From Sphingomonadaceae bacterium (GTDB lineage Bacteria; Pseudomonadota; Alphaproteobacteria; Sphingomonadales; Sphingomonadaceae): DNA of 60,404 nt. Numbering within the stretch: the stretch's first letter is position 1; each line of letters opens with the position of its first letter. The stretch is from contig JAJTEF010000027.1 in assembly GCA_021300355.1 (NCBI GenBank), positions 1-60,404 on the forward strand, in the 5' to 3' direction. Positions 34,883 through 44,760 of the stretch are shown here, in pieces. The notes below the pieces were generated by a model. That model saw only the letters and a list, made by a program, of their open reading frames with translations, did no database searches and was not told the origin of the DNA. The position numbers were made by a program, and so were the translations under genes.

Positions 34883-37213
34883 TTACATGCGGAAGCGCAA
34901 GCTTGCACCCATGTAACGATCTGCATCACGTGGAATATGCAGACGCTGGCCAGCGCTGGTATTCAGCAGCACATAGCTTTCGTCTGTGATGTTGCGGACG
35001 ATGAAAGTCAGGCGCCAGTTGTCTTCGGCGTCCGAATATCCAACACTTGCATTCCACAGACCATAGCTGTCGATTGGTCCGCTCTGGCCCAGATCCGAGA
35101 ACTGGCTGCCAACATGATTGTAGCTCGTCCGCAAATAAACCTTCGCATCTTTACCGAACATATTGAACGGCGATTCGTACGATGCGCCGATGTTCCAGCT
35201 CCATGTTGGAGCCAAAGGCAGCTTCGTGCCGTTGCGGGCGTCCGGTGCGTTGGTCAGCGGGTTCGGGTTGAACCGGCGTACCTTGGCATCTGCATAAGCA
35301 ACGCTGCCGAACAGGTCGAGACCTTCAACAGGGTTGGCAAGTGCATCCAGTTCAAAACCCGTGCTGCGCACTTGGCCAGCATTGGTCAAGTTGGTAACAA
35401 CTGCACCATTCAAAAGCACGAAGTTGTTCGCTTGGAACCCGTCATAGGTCACTTGGAATGCCGACGCATTCAATTGAATGCGGTTGTCGGCAAACTGGCT
35501 CTTAATGCCAGCTTCAAACGAATCTGATGTTTCTTCATCGATCGGCACTGCGTTGACGGGTGCCGTGTGATTGAAGAATACGTTGAACGCTGGGCCCTTA
35601 TAGCCACGCGTGTAGCTGCCGTAGACCATGACATCGTCCGTTGGCTTCACAGCAAGCACTGCCTTGCCGGAGAAATTGCTGTTGCTAGACGATCCGGTTG
35701 ACAGCGCCGTTCCGTTACCGCCGGATGCAACTGTGCCACCAGCAGGCGAACCCGAGATACCGGCACCCGTTGCCGCCGCGCCATTGGTGCGGTTTACGCC
35801 TGGTGCACGGTTGTGCGTGTAATCGATAGCGTCATGCGTCCAGCGCATGCCAACGGTTAGACCGATGCGATCAGTGAAATCATATGTTGCCTGACCGAAC
35901 ACAGCATAGTTTTCGATATCAACTAAGCTGTTTGATGTGGCCGTCGGAAACAATGTATTGACGGTATCTGTAAGGTTACAGGGACGAGCACCCGTAAGCG
36001 CGTCAACAGCCGAAGTGGATGTTGTGCACGTGGTAACGTTACGCGTGAAGTCCTGCGTATTTTCGGATTTCCAGTAAAACGTCCCGACCTGATATTTGAA
36101 CGCTTTGCTTTGGTCTGACGCCAAACGCACCTCAAGCGAGCTTTGGTTGGTTTCGACAAAGCCACGGTCATGCAATTGTGGCGTACCAACAACCGCGCGG
36201 GGCAAGAAATCGCCTTCGCGGATTTCTGTATTGTTCCAGTTACGATATCCGTAAATCGCGCTCAACGTGTAGTCAGAAAATACATCGAAATCTGCGTTTA
36301 TCGTGACGCCGACTTGACGATCCAACGACTCCGTTACGAGATTATGGTTCACGAAGCGCTGATTTTCACCTTGGGCCACGCCCAATGGAAGGTTCAGCTC
36401 TGCGTCCAGCGCCGCACCGCGCGAAACGCCGGTGACTTCGCCACAGCAATCATCATCGGCTTCATAATAATCTGCGATGAGCTTGATCCGTGCGGGACCA
36501 TTGTTAAAATCAAGCAATCCGCGGAAACCGACATGCTCATAACCATTCACTTTGTTATTCGTACCGCCAAATATGTTGGTGATATTGCCTTCATACGTGC
36601 CGTAAAATGCGTTTGCGCGGAAAGTCAGGCTTTCTGCGACTGGGCCGGAAACGGTTGCACGGCCACGATATTCGCCGCCTTCAAAACCCTCTACGGTAAC
36701 TTCGCCCTCAAGCGTGTCTGTACCACCCTTGGAAACGACGTTGATAAGACCAGCCGACGCGTTCTTGCCAAACAAGGTGCCTTGCGGCCCGCGCAGCACT
36801 TCGAGGCGCTCGATTTCCACCAGATCGGCAAATGCCTGACCCGAACGGCTCAACACAACGCCGTCGACAACGGTAGAAACACTTGGTTCTGCAGCGATTG
36901 AGAATGAAATCGTTCCAACGCCACGCAACACAACAGCCGAGTTGGCGTTGGTCGTGCCCTTGCGGAATGTGACCGATGGAACGAGCTGGCTCAGATTCTC
37001 AAGGCTGGTTGTGCCTGCCGCCGCCAAGGCGTCACCAGAAACGGCAGTGATGGCGATTGGCACATCCTGCAAATTTTCTTCGACCTTCTGGGCCGTAACA
37101 ACAATTTCCTCAACCTGCGCAAACGCTGGTGCGGACACTCCTAGCGCGATTGCGCTGGTGCCGAGCAATGCTGCGCGAACAAGGTTCGTCTTTTTATACG
37201 TTGAAAAATGCAT
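34883..37213 (-). CDS. TonB-dependent outer-membrane receptor
   Basis: A 776-residue energy-driven outer-membrane transporter. A signal peptide (ending VSAPAFA, about residue 32) is followed by the short TonB-box-like EEIVVTAQK and the plug domain (SLENLSQLVPSVTFRKG, LRGPQGTLFGKNASAGLINVVSK). A beta-barrel fills the rest, ending in LRFRM with the usual C-terminal aromatic strand. No FecA-type signalling extension is seen. It is divergent from the sulfoquinovose operon with a 212-base shared region, so its substrate is probably a sulfoquinovose glycoside; receptors of this style were first described for iron complexes, so this is inference from context. Confidence 0.9.
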   Translation of the reverse strand: MHFSTYKKTNLVRAALLGTSAIALGVSAPAFAQVEEIVVTAQKVEENLQDVPIAITAVSGDALAAAGTTSLENLSQLVPSVTFRKGTTNANSAVVLRGVGTISFSIAAEPSVSTVVDGVVLSRSGQAFADLVEIERLEVLRGPQGTLFGKNASAGLINVVSKGGTDTLEGEVTVEGFEGGEYRGRATVSGPVAESLTFRANAFYGTYEGNITNIFGGTNNKVNGYEHVGFRGLLDFNNGPARIKLIADYYEADDDCCGEVTGVSRGAALDAELNLPLGVAQGENQRFVNHNLVTESLDRQVGVTINADFDVFSDYTLSAIYGYRNWNNTEIREGDFLPRAVVGTPQLHDRGFVETNQSSLEVRLASDQSKAFKYQVGTFYWKSENTQDFTRNVTTCTTSTSAVDALTGARPCNLTDTVNTLFPTATSNSLVDIENYAVFGQATYDFTDRIGLTVGMRWTHDAIDYTHNRAPGVNRTNGAAATGAGISGSPAGGTVASGGNGTALSTGSSSNSNFSGKAVLAVKPTDDVMVYGSYTRGYKGPAFNVFFNHTAPVNAVPIDEETSDSFEAGIKSQFADNRIQLNASAFQVTYDGFQANNFVLLNGAVVTNLTNAGQVRSTGFELDALANPVEGLDLFGSVAYADAKVRRFNPNPLTNAPDARNGTKLPLAPTWSWNIGASYESPFNMFGKDAKVYLRTSYNHVGSQFSDLGQSGPIDSYGLWNASVGYSDAEDNWRLTFIVRNITDESYVLLNTSAGQRLHIPRDADRYMGASLRFRM

Positions 37214-37322
37214 CCTGTGCCTCCCTTAATTGCCGCCCGCTTGTTGCAGTTTCAGAGAAGTTGGACCCCTAAAACCATGCAGATCGACGTGATAGTTGTT
37301 GATAACGGGGTTGATGTAACCA

Positions 37323-37348
37323 ACACCGCTTGATATGTCTAGCGGTGT
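37323..37348. promoter_or_regulatory. Inverted repeat in the TonB receptor/GH31 divergent promoter, candidate LacI operator
   Basis: ACACCGCT (37323-37330) and AGCGGTGT (37341-37348) form a perfect eight-base dyad with a ten-base spacer, in the only divergent region of the locus. The LacI-family regulator encoded in the operon is the obvious candidate to bind it. The spacer is long for a classical LacI site, so this is a candidate only. Confidence 0.45.
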
Positions 37349-37425
37349 CATATAGCGACAATATTTAGGCAAAGACTGTGGCAATCATGCCATAGTGCTT
37401 GCCGTGACGGCGAAAAGGACCCGCG

Positions 37426-39328
37426 TTGCCATTTTCAATTATCATGCACCCCGAAGGCTTTGACCTGCTGCATGGTGATGTCAGCATGTTGTCGCACCGG
37501 AATGACGCGCCTGCGATCAGCATCGGCAGCGGGCGGCCTGACTTGGACATGGTGCGCGGCAATTTCCGCGTCGACGATGTCGTTGAAACACGATTGCCGC
37601 TCGATTGTTTCGTCCAAGTCGATGGCTGTATCCGGCTTTGGAACGCAAAGCGGCCTGACGTCGTCGCAACGCTGGTGCTTGAGGAACGGGCGCTACAATC
37701 CATCCTCACATTTCGCTGCACAGATCCGGCTTTTAACCGGCTTTGGATAGATATGCAGTGCGCAACATCCGAAGCCTTTTGGGGTGGCGGCGAACAGATG
37801 TCCTATCTGCGCCTCAACGGCCGGCGCTTTCCGTTCTGGACATCTGAACCCGGCGTTGGCCGTGACAAATCGACCGCACTTACGCAGACGATGGATGCAG
37901 ATGGCTTGGCCGGCGGTGATTATTGGACCACCAATTATCCACAGCCGACATGGGTAAGCAGTGCGCGTTACGCGGTGCACCTCGAAACGGCGGCCTATTC
38001 GGTGCTTGATCTGACGGACGCGGGCCGGGTTGGGGTCGAATGTTGGTCGGCAAATGTCGATCTGGAGCTTTTTGACGCGCCATCGCTTCCTGCGCTTGTT
38101 ACCAAAATGTCGGATCGCTTTGGTCGCCAGCCTGCCCTGCCAGATTGGGCCATTTCCGGTGCCATCGTTGGGCTGAAGGATGGTGTCGACACCTTTGACA
38201 GGTTCGAAAAAATCGCAGCCTCTGGCGCGGCGATTACGGGTCTGTGGTGCGAAGATTGGATCGGCATTCGTCAGACCAGCTTTGGCAAACGGTTGTTCTG
38301 GGACTGGAAATGGAATGCTGCCCGTTATCCGGATTTACCCGCACAAATTTCGGCGCTTGCCGAACGGGGCATTCGCTTTCTGGGCTATGTAAACCCCTAT
38401 CTGGCGGTGGATGGGTCGCTGTATCAAGAGGCACGCGCTGTCAACTTCCTTGCGCTGCGGCAGGACAGCGACGAGCCTTATGCCGTCGATTTCGGCGAAT
38501 TTGACGCAGGCGTTGTGGATTTCACCAACCCTGCCGCCGCGGCGTGGTTTGCCGACCGCATCATTGGTCAGAAAATGCTCGACTTCGGGCTTTCGGGATG
38601 GATGGCAGATTTTGGCGAATATCTGCCGACCGATGTGCGCCTGTTCGATGGTTCCGACCCGATGGAGGCGCATAATCGCTGGCCCGTGCTTTGGGCGAAA
38701 GTGAATGCAGACGCCATCGCATCGCGCGGCAAAACGCATGACGCGACATTTTTCATGCGCGCCGGTTTTTCGGGCGAGCAGGCGCATTGCCCGTTATTGT
38801 GGGCCGGAGACCAATGCGTCGACTTCACCCCGGACCGCAGAATTGATGCACCGTTGGATTGACTTGGCGGCCTTTGCACCCGTCATGCGCAGTCATGAGG
38901 GCAATCGCCCTGCAGACAATCTGCAACTCGATAGCAGCGCCGAAATACTCACCCATTTTGCGCGGATGAGCCAAGTACATGCCCGCCTTGCGCCATATGT
39001 CCGCGCCTTGTCCGACGAGGCTGTGGCGACGGGCCTGCCGCTTCAGCGTCCGTTGTTCCTGCACTATGACGACGCGGCCTATTACGACATTCAGGACCAA
39101 TATCTCTATGGCGCGGACATGATCGTCGCACCTGTGGTCAACGCGGGTGCAAGCAGCCGCAACGTCACTTTGCCCGATGGGGATTGGGTCCATCTTTGGT
39201 CCGGCGATGTTTACGCCAAGGGCACATATGACATTACGGCTCCGCATGGGCAGCCACCCGTGTTCACCCGCAAGGACAGCGCGCACGCATCGCTGTTCGG
39301 CGCGATCACACAAGAATTCCGGTCATGA
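37426..39328 (+). pseudogene. smoI: GH31 sulfoquinovosidase, broken by an internal deletion
   Basis: A GH31 glycosidase with sulfoquinovosidase (YihQ/SmoI) hallmarks, which releases sulfoquinovose from its glycosides. R289-L-F-W292 in SFGKRLFWDW matches the spacing of the sulfonate-binding R301 and W304 of E. coli YihQ, and D395 in GWMADFGEYLPTD matches nucleophile D405; RSHEGNRP also fits the group. At about 38830 the first frame (to VDFT) ends out of register and a second frame resumes at RTAELMHRW. The roughly 35 residues normally between them, including the acid/base Asp (HSDxGG), are missing. Start: TTG at 37426 with AAGGA upstream; an ATG at 37444 is the alternative. Stop overlaps lacI by ATGA. 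As read, the product is inactive. Confidence 0.85.
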
Positions 39329-40356
39329 ACACCCGATCCAATATCCGTGATGTCGCAAAGCTTGCCGGTGTGGCCGTCAAAACCGTCAGCCGCGTCCTCA
39401 ACAACCACCCTTATGTCAGTGCAGAAACCAAAGCGAAGGTCGACGCCGCGATGGCGGAACTGCGCTTTTCGCCCAGCATTGCAGCGCGCATATTGGCGGG
39501 CACGAAGTCCGGCCAAATTGCACTGATTTATGACAATCACAGCCCGTATTATATGCACCAGATCATGCAGGGCTGCTGGGACCGATGCCATGAAGAAGGC
39601 ATGCGCCTGATTGCGCAACCCGTCGATGTGTCCGACCCCGATGTGGGCGAACAGGTGCGCGGCATGGTCCGGCAGACGCATGTGGATGGCGCGATATTGT
39701 CGTCGCCCGTCACCGATTGCGGACCCGTGTTGAACGTCCTTGAAGCGATGAACATTCCCTTCGTGCGCATTTCGCCCGGCACCAACCATGCGCTTACAAG
39801 CTCGGTATTCATGGACGACATGCAGGCCGCGGACGACATGACGACGCACCTCATCAACATTGGTCACCGGCGGATCGCCTTTATCAAGGGCCATGCGAAC
39901 CATATGGCCAGCGCCGAACGTCAGGCAGGATATGAACGCGCGCTTGGCCGCGTTGGCATATCGGTGGATCCCGACTTAATCGCCGAGGGCCATTTTGATT
40001 TTGAAAGCGGCGTTGCGGCGACCGAGCAATTTCTATCGCTTAAATATCCGCCCACGGCGGTCTTTGCATCGAACGATGACATGGCCTCGGGTGTCCTTGC
40101 CGTGGCCCATCGCCGCGGTATTCAGGTGCCTGAACAATTGTCTGTCGCCGGGTTCGACGACACCACGCTTGCCCGCGTTGTTTGGCCGCCCTTAACCACC
40201 GTCCGCCAGCCTGTACGCGATCTCGCGTCAACCGCTGCCGACCTATTATTTGGCGAAGGCGGAATTGAGCATCGCCGTCTTCCACACGAACTGATCAGCC
40301 GCGAGTCGGTTGCCCCACCTTATTCACCTTCACTGAAAAAGAGCAAAAACACATGA
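39325..40356 (+). CDS. LacI family transcriptional regulator
   Basis: A 343-residue sugar-responsive repressor. The N-terminal helix-turn-helix reads IRDVAKLAGVAVKTVSRVLNN, followed by the hinge region, and a periplasmic-binding-protein-like effector domain (FASNDDMASGVLAVAHRRGI and LSVAGFDDT are typical). It starts within the GH31 stop and its own stop overlaps the reductase start (ATGA), so it is made with the enzymes it presumably controls. Effector is likely sulfoquinovose or a derivative, by context only. Confidence 0.93.
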   Translation: MNTRSNIRDVAKLAGVAVKTVSRVLNNHPYVSAETKAKVDAAMAELRFSPSIAARILAGTKSGQIALIYDNHSPYYMHQIMQGCWDRCHEEGMRLIAQPVDVSDPDVGEQVRGMVRQTHVDGAILSSPVTDCGPVLNVLEAMNIPFVRISPGTNHALTSSVFMDDMQAADDMTTHLINIGHRRIAFIKGHANHMASAERQAGYERALGRVGISVDPDLIAEGHFDFESGVAATEQFLSLKYPPTAVFASNDDMASGVLAVAHRRGIQVPEQLSVAGFDDTTLARVVWPPLTTVRQPVRDLASTAADLLFGEGGIEHRRLPHELISRESVAPPYSPSLKKSKNT

Positions 40357-41255
40357 CCCTTCCAACACCTCCGTCGACGCGCCTCTTGGGCAAGAGCGGC
40401 ATTGAAATTTCATCGATTGCCTGGGGCATGTGGCGTTTTGCGGGTCTTGAAATGTCCGCAGCCCACGCGGCCATTGATGCAGCGTTCGAAGCCGGCATTA
40501 CCCTTTTCGATACGGCGGACATCTATGGCTTTGGTGAACAAGGCTTTGGCAAGGCCGAGGAACTGCTCGGCCGCGTATTTGCAGAGGCGCCGGAATATCG
40601 TGACCGTATGGTGCTGGCCACCAAGGGCGGAATTACCCCGCCGACGCCATATGACAGCAGTGCTGAATATCTGACCAAGGCGATTGACGACAGCCTGTCG
40701 CGTTTGGGTACTGACTATGTCGACCTGTGGCAAATCCACCGTCCCGATATCCTCACCCACCCGCAAGAAATTGCACGCACCATCCAAGACGCGCACAAAG
40801 CCGGAAAAATTCGCGCTTTTGGTGTGTCAAACTTCACGACCGCGCAAATAACGACGCTGGCACAGTTCAGCAGCGTCCCGATTGTCTCGACGCAGCCGGA
40901 GCTTTCCCCATTGCGGATCGATACCATCGAAAATGGTGAGCTTGATCAAGCCATCGCCATGGATTTGGCGGTGTTGGCATGGTCGCCACTTGGCGGCGGT
41001 CGCATCGGCGACCCCGGCAACACGCGTGAACAAAATGTAGCGGCGGCCCTGTCGGGCGTTGCAGCAGCGCATGGCGTTTCACGCACCGCAGCGGCCTATA
41101 GCTGGATTATGGCGCACCCTGCCCGCCCCATCCCGATTGTTGGATCGCAAAACCCGGCACGCATCATGGAGGCTGCCGATGCCTTCAAAATCAAATGGAC
41201 CCGCGCTGATTGGTACAGCGTATTGGTCGCCGCGCGAGGAGTTCCCCTGCCATGA
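40353..41255 (+). CDS. smoB: Aldo-keto reductase, probable 6-oxo-glucose reductase (SmoB-like)
   Basis: A 300-residue NAD(P)H-dependent aldo-keto reductase. The catalytic tetrad is visible: D53 and Y58 in FDTADIYG, K91 in LATKGG and H129 in WQIHRPD. The cofactor region AWSPLGGG and VGSQNP follow. In the sulfo-SMO pathway SmoB reduces 6-oxo-glucose, made by the monooxygenase, to glucose. The assignment rests on its position between LacI and the SsuD-like monooxygenase and on ATGA coupling to both. A general aldo-keto reductase role is possible if the pathway assignment is wrong. Confidence 0.85.
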   Translation: MTLPTPPSTRLLGKSGIEISSIAWGMWRFAGLEMSAAHAAIDAAFEAGITLFDTADIYGFGEQGFGKAEELLGRVFAEAPEYRDRMVLATKGGITPPTPYDSSAEYLTKAIDDSLSRLGTDYVDLWQIHRPDILTHPQEIARTIQDAHKAGKIRAFGVSNFTTAQITTLAQFSSVPIVSTQPELSPLRIDTIENGELDQAIAMDLAVLAWSPLGGGRIGDPGNTREQNVAAALSGVAAAHGVSRTAAAYSWIMAHPARPIPIVGSQNPARIMEAADAFKIKWTRADWYSVLVAARGVPLP

Positions 41256-42319
41256 GCAATCCAATCGAAGTCAGCTGGTTCTCCGCATTATGCGACGATG
41301 ATTACGAATTTCTTGGGCAACCCGATCCCATGCTCGCGTCGAGTTGGGAGCATTGCCGCAATATCGTGCTCGCCGCGGAAAAGGGCGGGTTCGACAATAT
41401 ATTGCTCCCCTCGGGCTACACGCTTGGGTTGGATACCACTGCTTTTGCCAGCGCGATTGCGACGCTGACCACACGTATCAAGTTGCTGATGGCGGTGCGT
41501 ATTGGCGAAAGCTGGCCACCGCAATTGGCGCGACAGATTGCCACGCTGGACCAGATTTCGGGTGGGCGGTTGAACGTCAACATCATCTCGTCTGACTTGC
41601 CGGGCGACAAGATGGACAGCGAACCGCGCTATCGCCGGACGGTTGAGGCGATGCAGATCCTCAAGACATTGTTGAACGGCGAACATCTGTCGATTGATGG
41701 CGAGCATTATAAAATCGATCTCGATCCGCCACGCATGAAGACCGTCAGCTGCAAATGCCCGCCGCTATATTTCGGCGGCCTCTCGCCCGCGGCAAAGGAC
41801 GCTGCTGCCGAAGGTTGCGATGTATATTTGATGTGGCCAGAAACGGTTCAGGGCGCAAAGGACCTTGTCGAAGACATGACCGCGCGCGCGGCAAAATTTG
41901 GACGGACGTTGAAATATGGCTTCCGCGCGCATGTCATCGTGCGTGAAACCGAAGCTGAAGCCCGGGCCTATGCGGACCGCCTCTTGTCCAAGCTGGATGC
42001 GCAGCAGGGCGACGCAATCCGCAACAAATCCTTGGATACGCAAACCTTCGGTGTTGCGCATCAGGCCGAATTGCGCGCGCAATCGGAAGCGAACGACGGA
42101 TATCTGGAAGACAATCTGTGGACCGGAATTGGCCGCGCACGTTCAGGCTGCGGCGCGGCGATTGTTGGCGACCCGGACCAAGTGCTCGCCAAAATCGAGG
42201 CATATCGCGCGGTCGGCATCGAGGCGTTCATTTTATCGGGTTACCCGCACATCAACGAATGCGACATGTTTGCACGTTATGTCTTGCCGAAATTGGACCA
42301 TGGGCGGTTGGTAATCTGA
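41252..42319 (+). CDS. smoC: SsuD-like FMNH2-dependent monooxygenase, probable sulfoquinovose monooxygenase (SmoC-like)
   Basis: A 355-residue bacterial-luciferase-fold monooxygenase close in pattern to alkanesulfonate monooxygenase SsuD: LARQIATLDQISGGRLNVNIIS, PPLYFGGLS, HVIVRETEAEAR and FILSGYPHINE are all SsuD-type stretches. Such enzymes use reduced flavin and O2 to split a C-S bond, giving an aldehyde and sulfite. Beside a sulfoquinovosidase and an aldo-keto reductase, the natural substrate is sulfoquinovose and the product 6-oxo-glucose. The partner flavin reductase (SmoA) is not in the window. The ATG overlaps the reductase stop; the gene ends the operon ahead of a palindromic repeat. 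Confidence 0.85.
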   Translation: MSNPIEVSWFSALCDDDYEFLGQPDPMLASSWEHCRNIVLAAEKGGFDNILLPSGYTLGLDTTAFASAIATLTTRIKLLMAVRIGESWPPQLARQIATLDQISGGRLNVNIISSDLPGDKMDSEPRYRRTVEAMQILKTLLNGEHLSIDGEHYKIDLDPPRMKTVSCKCPPLYFGGLSPAAKDAAAEGCDVYLMWPETVQGAKDLVEDMTARAAKFGRTLKYGFRAHVIVRETEAEARAYADRLLSKLDAQQGDAIRNKSLDTQTFGVAHQAELRAQSEANDGYLEDNLWTGIGRARSGCGAAIVGDPDQVLAKIEAYRAVGIEAFILSGYPHINECDMFARYVLPKLDHGRLVI

Positions 42320-42337
42320 ACCAACGTTGCGCCGCAT

Positions 42338-42366
42338 CGTCATCCTGAACTGGTTTCAGGATGACG
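42338..42366. repeat. REP-like palindrome between convergent genes
   Basis: A perfect 12-base stem, CGTCATCCTGAA (42338-42349) and TTCAGGATGACG (42355-42366), with a five-base loop. It lies between the ends of the convergent monooxygenase and prfA genes and can act as a bidirectional terminator. A related element with GTCATCCCG arms is at 47499, so this is a dispersed family. Confidence 0.75.
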
Positions 42367-42383
42367 GTTAAAGGGTTATCGGC

Positions 42384-43463
42384 TTAATCCGACAGACCCG
42401 CCATGCGTTCGGCCTGATCTTCGGCAATCAGCGCCGCGACCAATTCACCAAGGCCACCGCCCTCCAATATCTCCGGAAGCTTATGCAGCGTCAGGTTGAT
42501 CCGGTGGTCGGTCACGCGGCCTTGCGGGAAATTATAAGTGCGGATGCGTTCCGAACGGTCGCCTGAACCAACCATCGCTTTGCGGGCCTCAGCCTCCGCG
42601 CCTTGGGCTTCCTCGCGCTCTTTTTCGTACATCCGCGCGCGCAGCACCTGCATCGCTTGGTCTTTGTTCTTGTGCTGGCTGCGCCCGTCTTGGCAGGTCA
42701 CAACAATGCCCGTCGGCAAGTGGGTGATGCGCACGGCCGAGTCCGTGGTATTAACGTGCTGCCCGCCTGCACCCGACGCCCGGTACACGTCGATTTTCAG
42801 GTCACGCGCCTCGATCTGGATATCGACTTCGGTCGGCTCCGGCAGCACCGCAACCGTCGCTGCGCTGGTGTGAATGCGGCCGCCGCTTTCGGTCACGGGC
42901 ACGCGCTGCACACGGTGGACCCCGCTTTCATATTTCAGCTTGGCGAAAACGCCATTGCCCTTGATCGCGACAACAACTTCCTTGAACCCGCCCACATCGG
43001 ACGCGCTGACGGAGATAGGTTCAATCTTCCACCCCTGCCCCGCGGCATAGCGTTCGTACATGCGGTACAAGTCACCGGCAAACAACGCCGCTTCATCACC
43101 GCCCGTGCCCGCCCGAATTTCGAGCATGGCCGGCCGGTCATCGGCGGCATCTTTCGGCAAGAGCGAGATCGCCAAAGCGGTTTCAGCTTTGCCCAACTGA
43201 TCGCTTACTTCCTCCAGTTCCTCGATCGCCATTTCGTGCAGGTCGGGGTCGGAGGAATCCTTAGACATATGCTGCAAGGGTTCGATTTCCTTGCGCAGTC
43301 GCCGGACATGGGCAGCCGCTTTGGGGACCGGTTCCAGCTCCGAATATTCCTTGGACGCCGTGACAAAGGCATCGCCCTCCAACTGCCCCGACGCCATCCG
43401 CGCCTCAAGCTCGGAAAAGCGCGATTCAATAAGCGCGATACGTTGCGGGGAGATTTTGGTCAT
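42384..43463 (-). CDS. prfA: Peptide chain release factor 1
   Basis: RF1 ends translation at UAA and UAG. The 359-residue protein has the stop-reading PxT motif as PVT in [12 protein letters not shown] and the catalytic GGQ in [15 protein letters not shown]. Length is normal. Its start overlaps the hisS stop by four bases (ATGA). Adjacent prmC, often found after prfA, is not present here. Confidence 0.97.
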   Translation of the reverse strand: MTKISPQRIALIESRFSELEARMASGQLEGDAFVTASKEYSELEPVPKAAAHVRRLRKEIEPLQHMSKDSSDPDLHEMAIEELEEVSDQLGKAETALAISLLPKDAADDRPAMLEIRAGTGGDEAALFAGDLYRMYERYAAGQGWKIEPISVSASDVGGFKEVVVAIKGNGVFAKLKYESGVHRVQRVPVTESGGRIHTSAATVAVLPEPTEVDIQIEARDLKIDVYRASGAGGQHVNTTDSAVRITHLPTGIVVTCQDGRSQHKNKDQAMQVLRARMYEKEREEAQGAEAEARKAMVGSGDRSERIRTYNFPQGRVTDHRINLTLHKLPEILEGGGLGELVAALIAEDQAERMAGLSD

Positions 43464-44680
43464 GCGAGCGACTGAAGTACGCTCGTAAGCCGGTCATTAT
43501 GGCCTTCACCGGACATCCCGTAATAGCCATCCTCATTGACGCGCAGGATAGCCGCCGGGCTTTGCTTGACGGCCTTATCATACCGCTTTTTCGGTGAGCC
43601 AGTTGCAATCATGTCGGCCGAAATTCCGGCTTGGCGCAGCTGACGCAAAAGCGCGAAGGCATGTCCAAGACCCGCGTCATTCTCCAAAACAATCATGGCT
43701 TCGATCTGCTGTGCTGGTACGGCATCAATCAACATGCCCAACCGCTCAATGCCAGCCGCCCAGCCAACCGCTGGCGTCGCGGGTCCACCGAGATTTTCGA
43801 TCAAACCATCATAGCGTCCACCACCCAGCACGGTGCCCTGCGCACCCAGCCGGTCGGTCACAAATTCAAACGCGGTGTGGCGATAATAATCGAGGCCGCG
43901 CACCAGCGCAGCATTGCGTGTCCAAGCCACACCAGCGGCATCAAGGCCAGCGGTGACCGCGCCGAAGAAATCCTGTGCTTCGCCCGATAGATAATCGTCG
44001 ATTACAGGCGCCGCGTCGGCAATCGGGCGATCTTTGGGGTCTTTGCTATCCAGAATACGCAGCGGATTTTTCTCCAGCCGCGCGAGGCTGTCTTCGGACA
44101 GCGCACCCCTATGATCGTTGAAATAGCCGACCAATGCCGCCCGCCACGCATCGCGGCTTGGCGTGTCGCCCAATGTGTTCAGCTGCAACGTCACGCCATC
44201 ATGTATGCCCAATTCCTTCAGCAATTGGTCCGCCATCACGAGCAGTTCGACATCGGCGGCAGGTTCTGCTGCGCCGATAATCTCCGCATCAATCTGGTGA
44301 AATTGGCGATAGCGGCCCTTTTGCGGGCGTTCGTAACGGAACAATGGGCCGTGCACCGACAGCTTCATCGGCGCAAATTGCTGCCAGCCATTGGTGAGAT
44401 ACGCGCGCGCAATGCCCGCCGTAAATTCGGGCCGCAGCGTGATCGAATCCCCGCCGCGATCTTCGAAGCTGTACATTTCCTTGGAGACAACATCCGTTGA
44501 CTCACCCAGACTACGCGAGAATACCGCGGTTGGCTCAATCACGGGCAGTTGCAGGCCCTTAAATCCATAAAGCCTGCGTACGCGTTCAAATGTTGCGACG
44601 ACATGCGCAAAACGTTCTTCTGTCTCGCCGAACATGTCCTGAGTACCGCGAACGGCCTGGGGTGTCTGTATCTTTGCCAT
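43460..44680 (-). CDS. hisS: Histidyl-tRNA synthetase
   Basis: A class II synthetase that charges tRNA-His. The 406-residue product shows RGTQDMF at the N-terminus, motif 2 in [21 protein letters not shown], and the histidine-specific [16 protein letters not shown]. Motif 3 is in [13 protein letters not shown] with [11 protein letters not shown]. The C-terminal anticodon domain (last 90 residues) is complete. First gene of the hisS-prfA pair, divergent from the M61 peptidase gene with an 80-base gap. Confidence 0.97.
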   Translation of the reverse strand: MAKIQTPQAVRGTQDMFGETEERFAHVVATFERVRRLYGFKGLQLPVIEPTAVFSRSLGESTDVVSKEMYSFEDRGGDSITLRPEFTAGIARAYLTNGWQQFAPMKLSVHGPLFRYERPQKGRYRQFHQIDAEIIGAAEPAADVELLVMADQLLKELGIHDGVTLQLNTLGDTPSRDAWRAALVGYFNDHRGALSEDSLARLEKNPLRILDSKDPKDRPIADAAPVIDDYLSGEAQDFFGAVTAGLDAAGVAWTRNAALVRGLDYYRHTAFEFVTDRLGAQGTVLGGGRYDGLIENLGGPATPAVGWAAGIERLGMLIDAVPAQQIEAMIVLENDAGLGHAFALLRQLRQAGISADMIATGSPKKRYDKAVKQSPAAILRVNEDGYYGMSGEGHNDRLTSVLQSLA

Positions 44681-44760
44681 ATTAAAGCGCCCTAGCGGCT
44701 AATTGTTGTTAGTGGAATAGGGCTGGACGCGCCAATCGGCTTTCGCCAAAAGTCTGGCCC

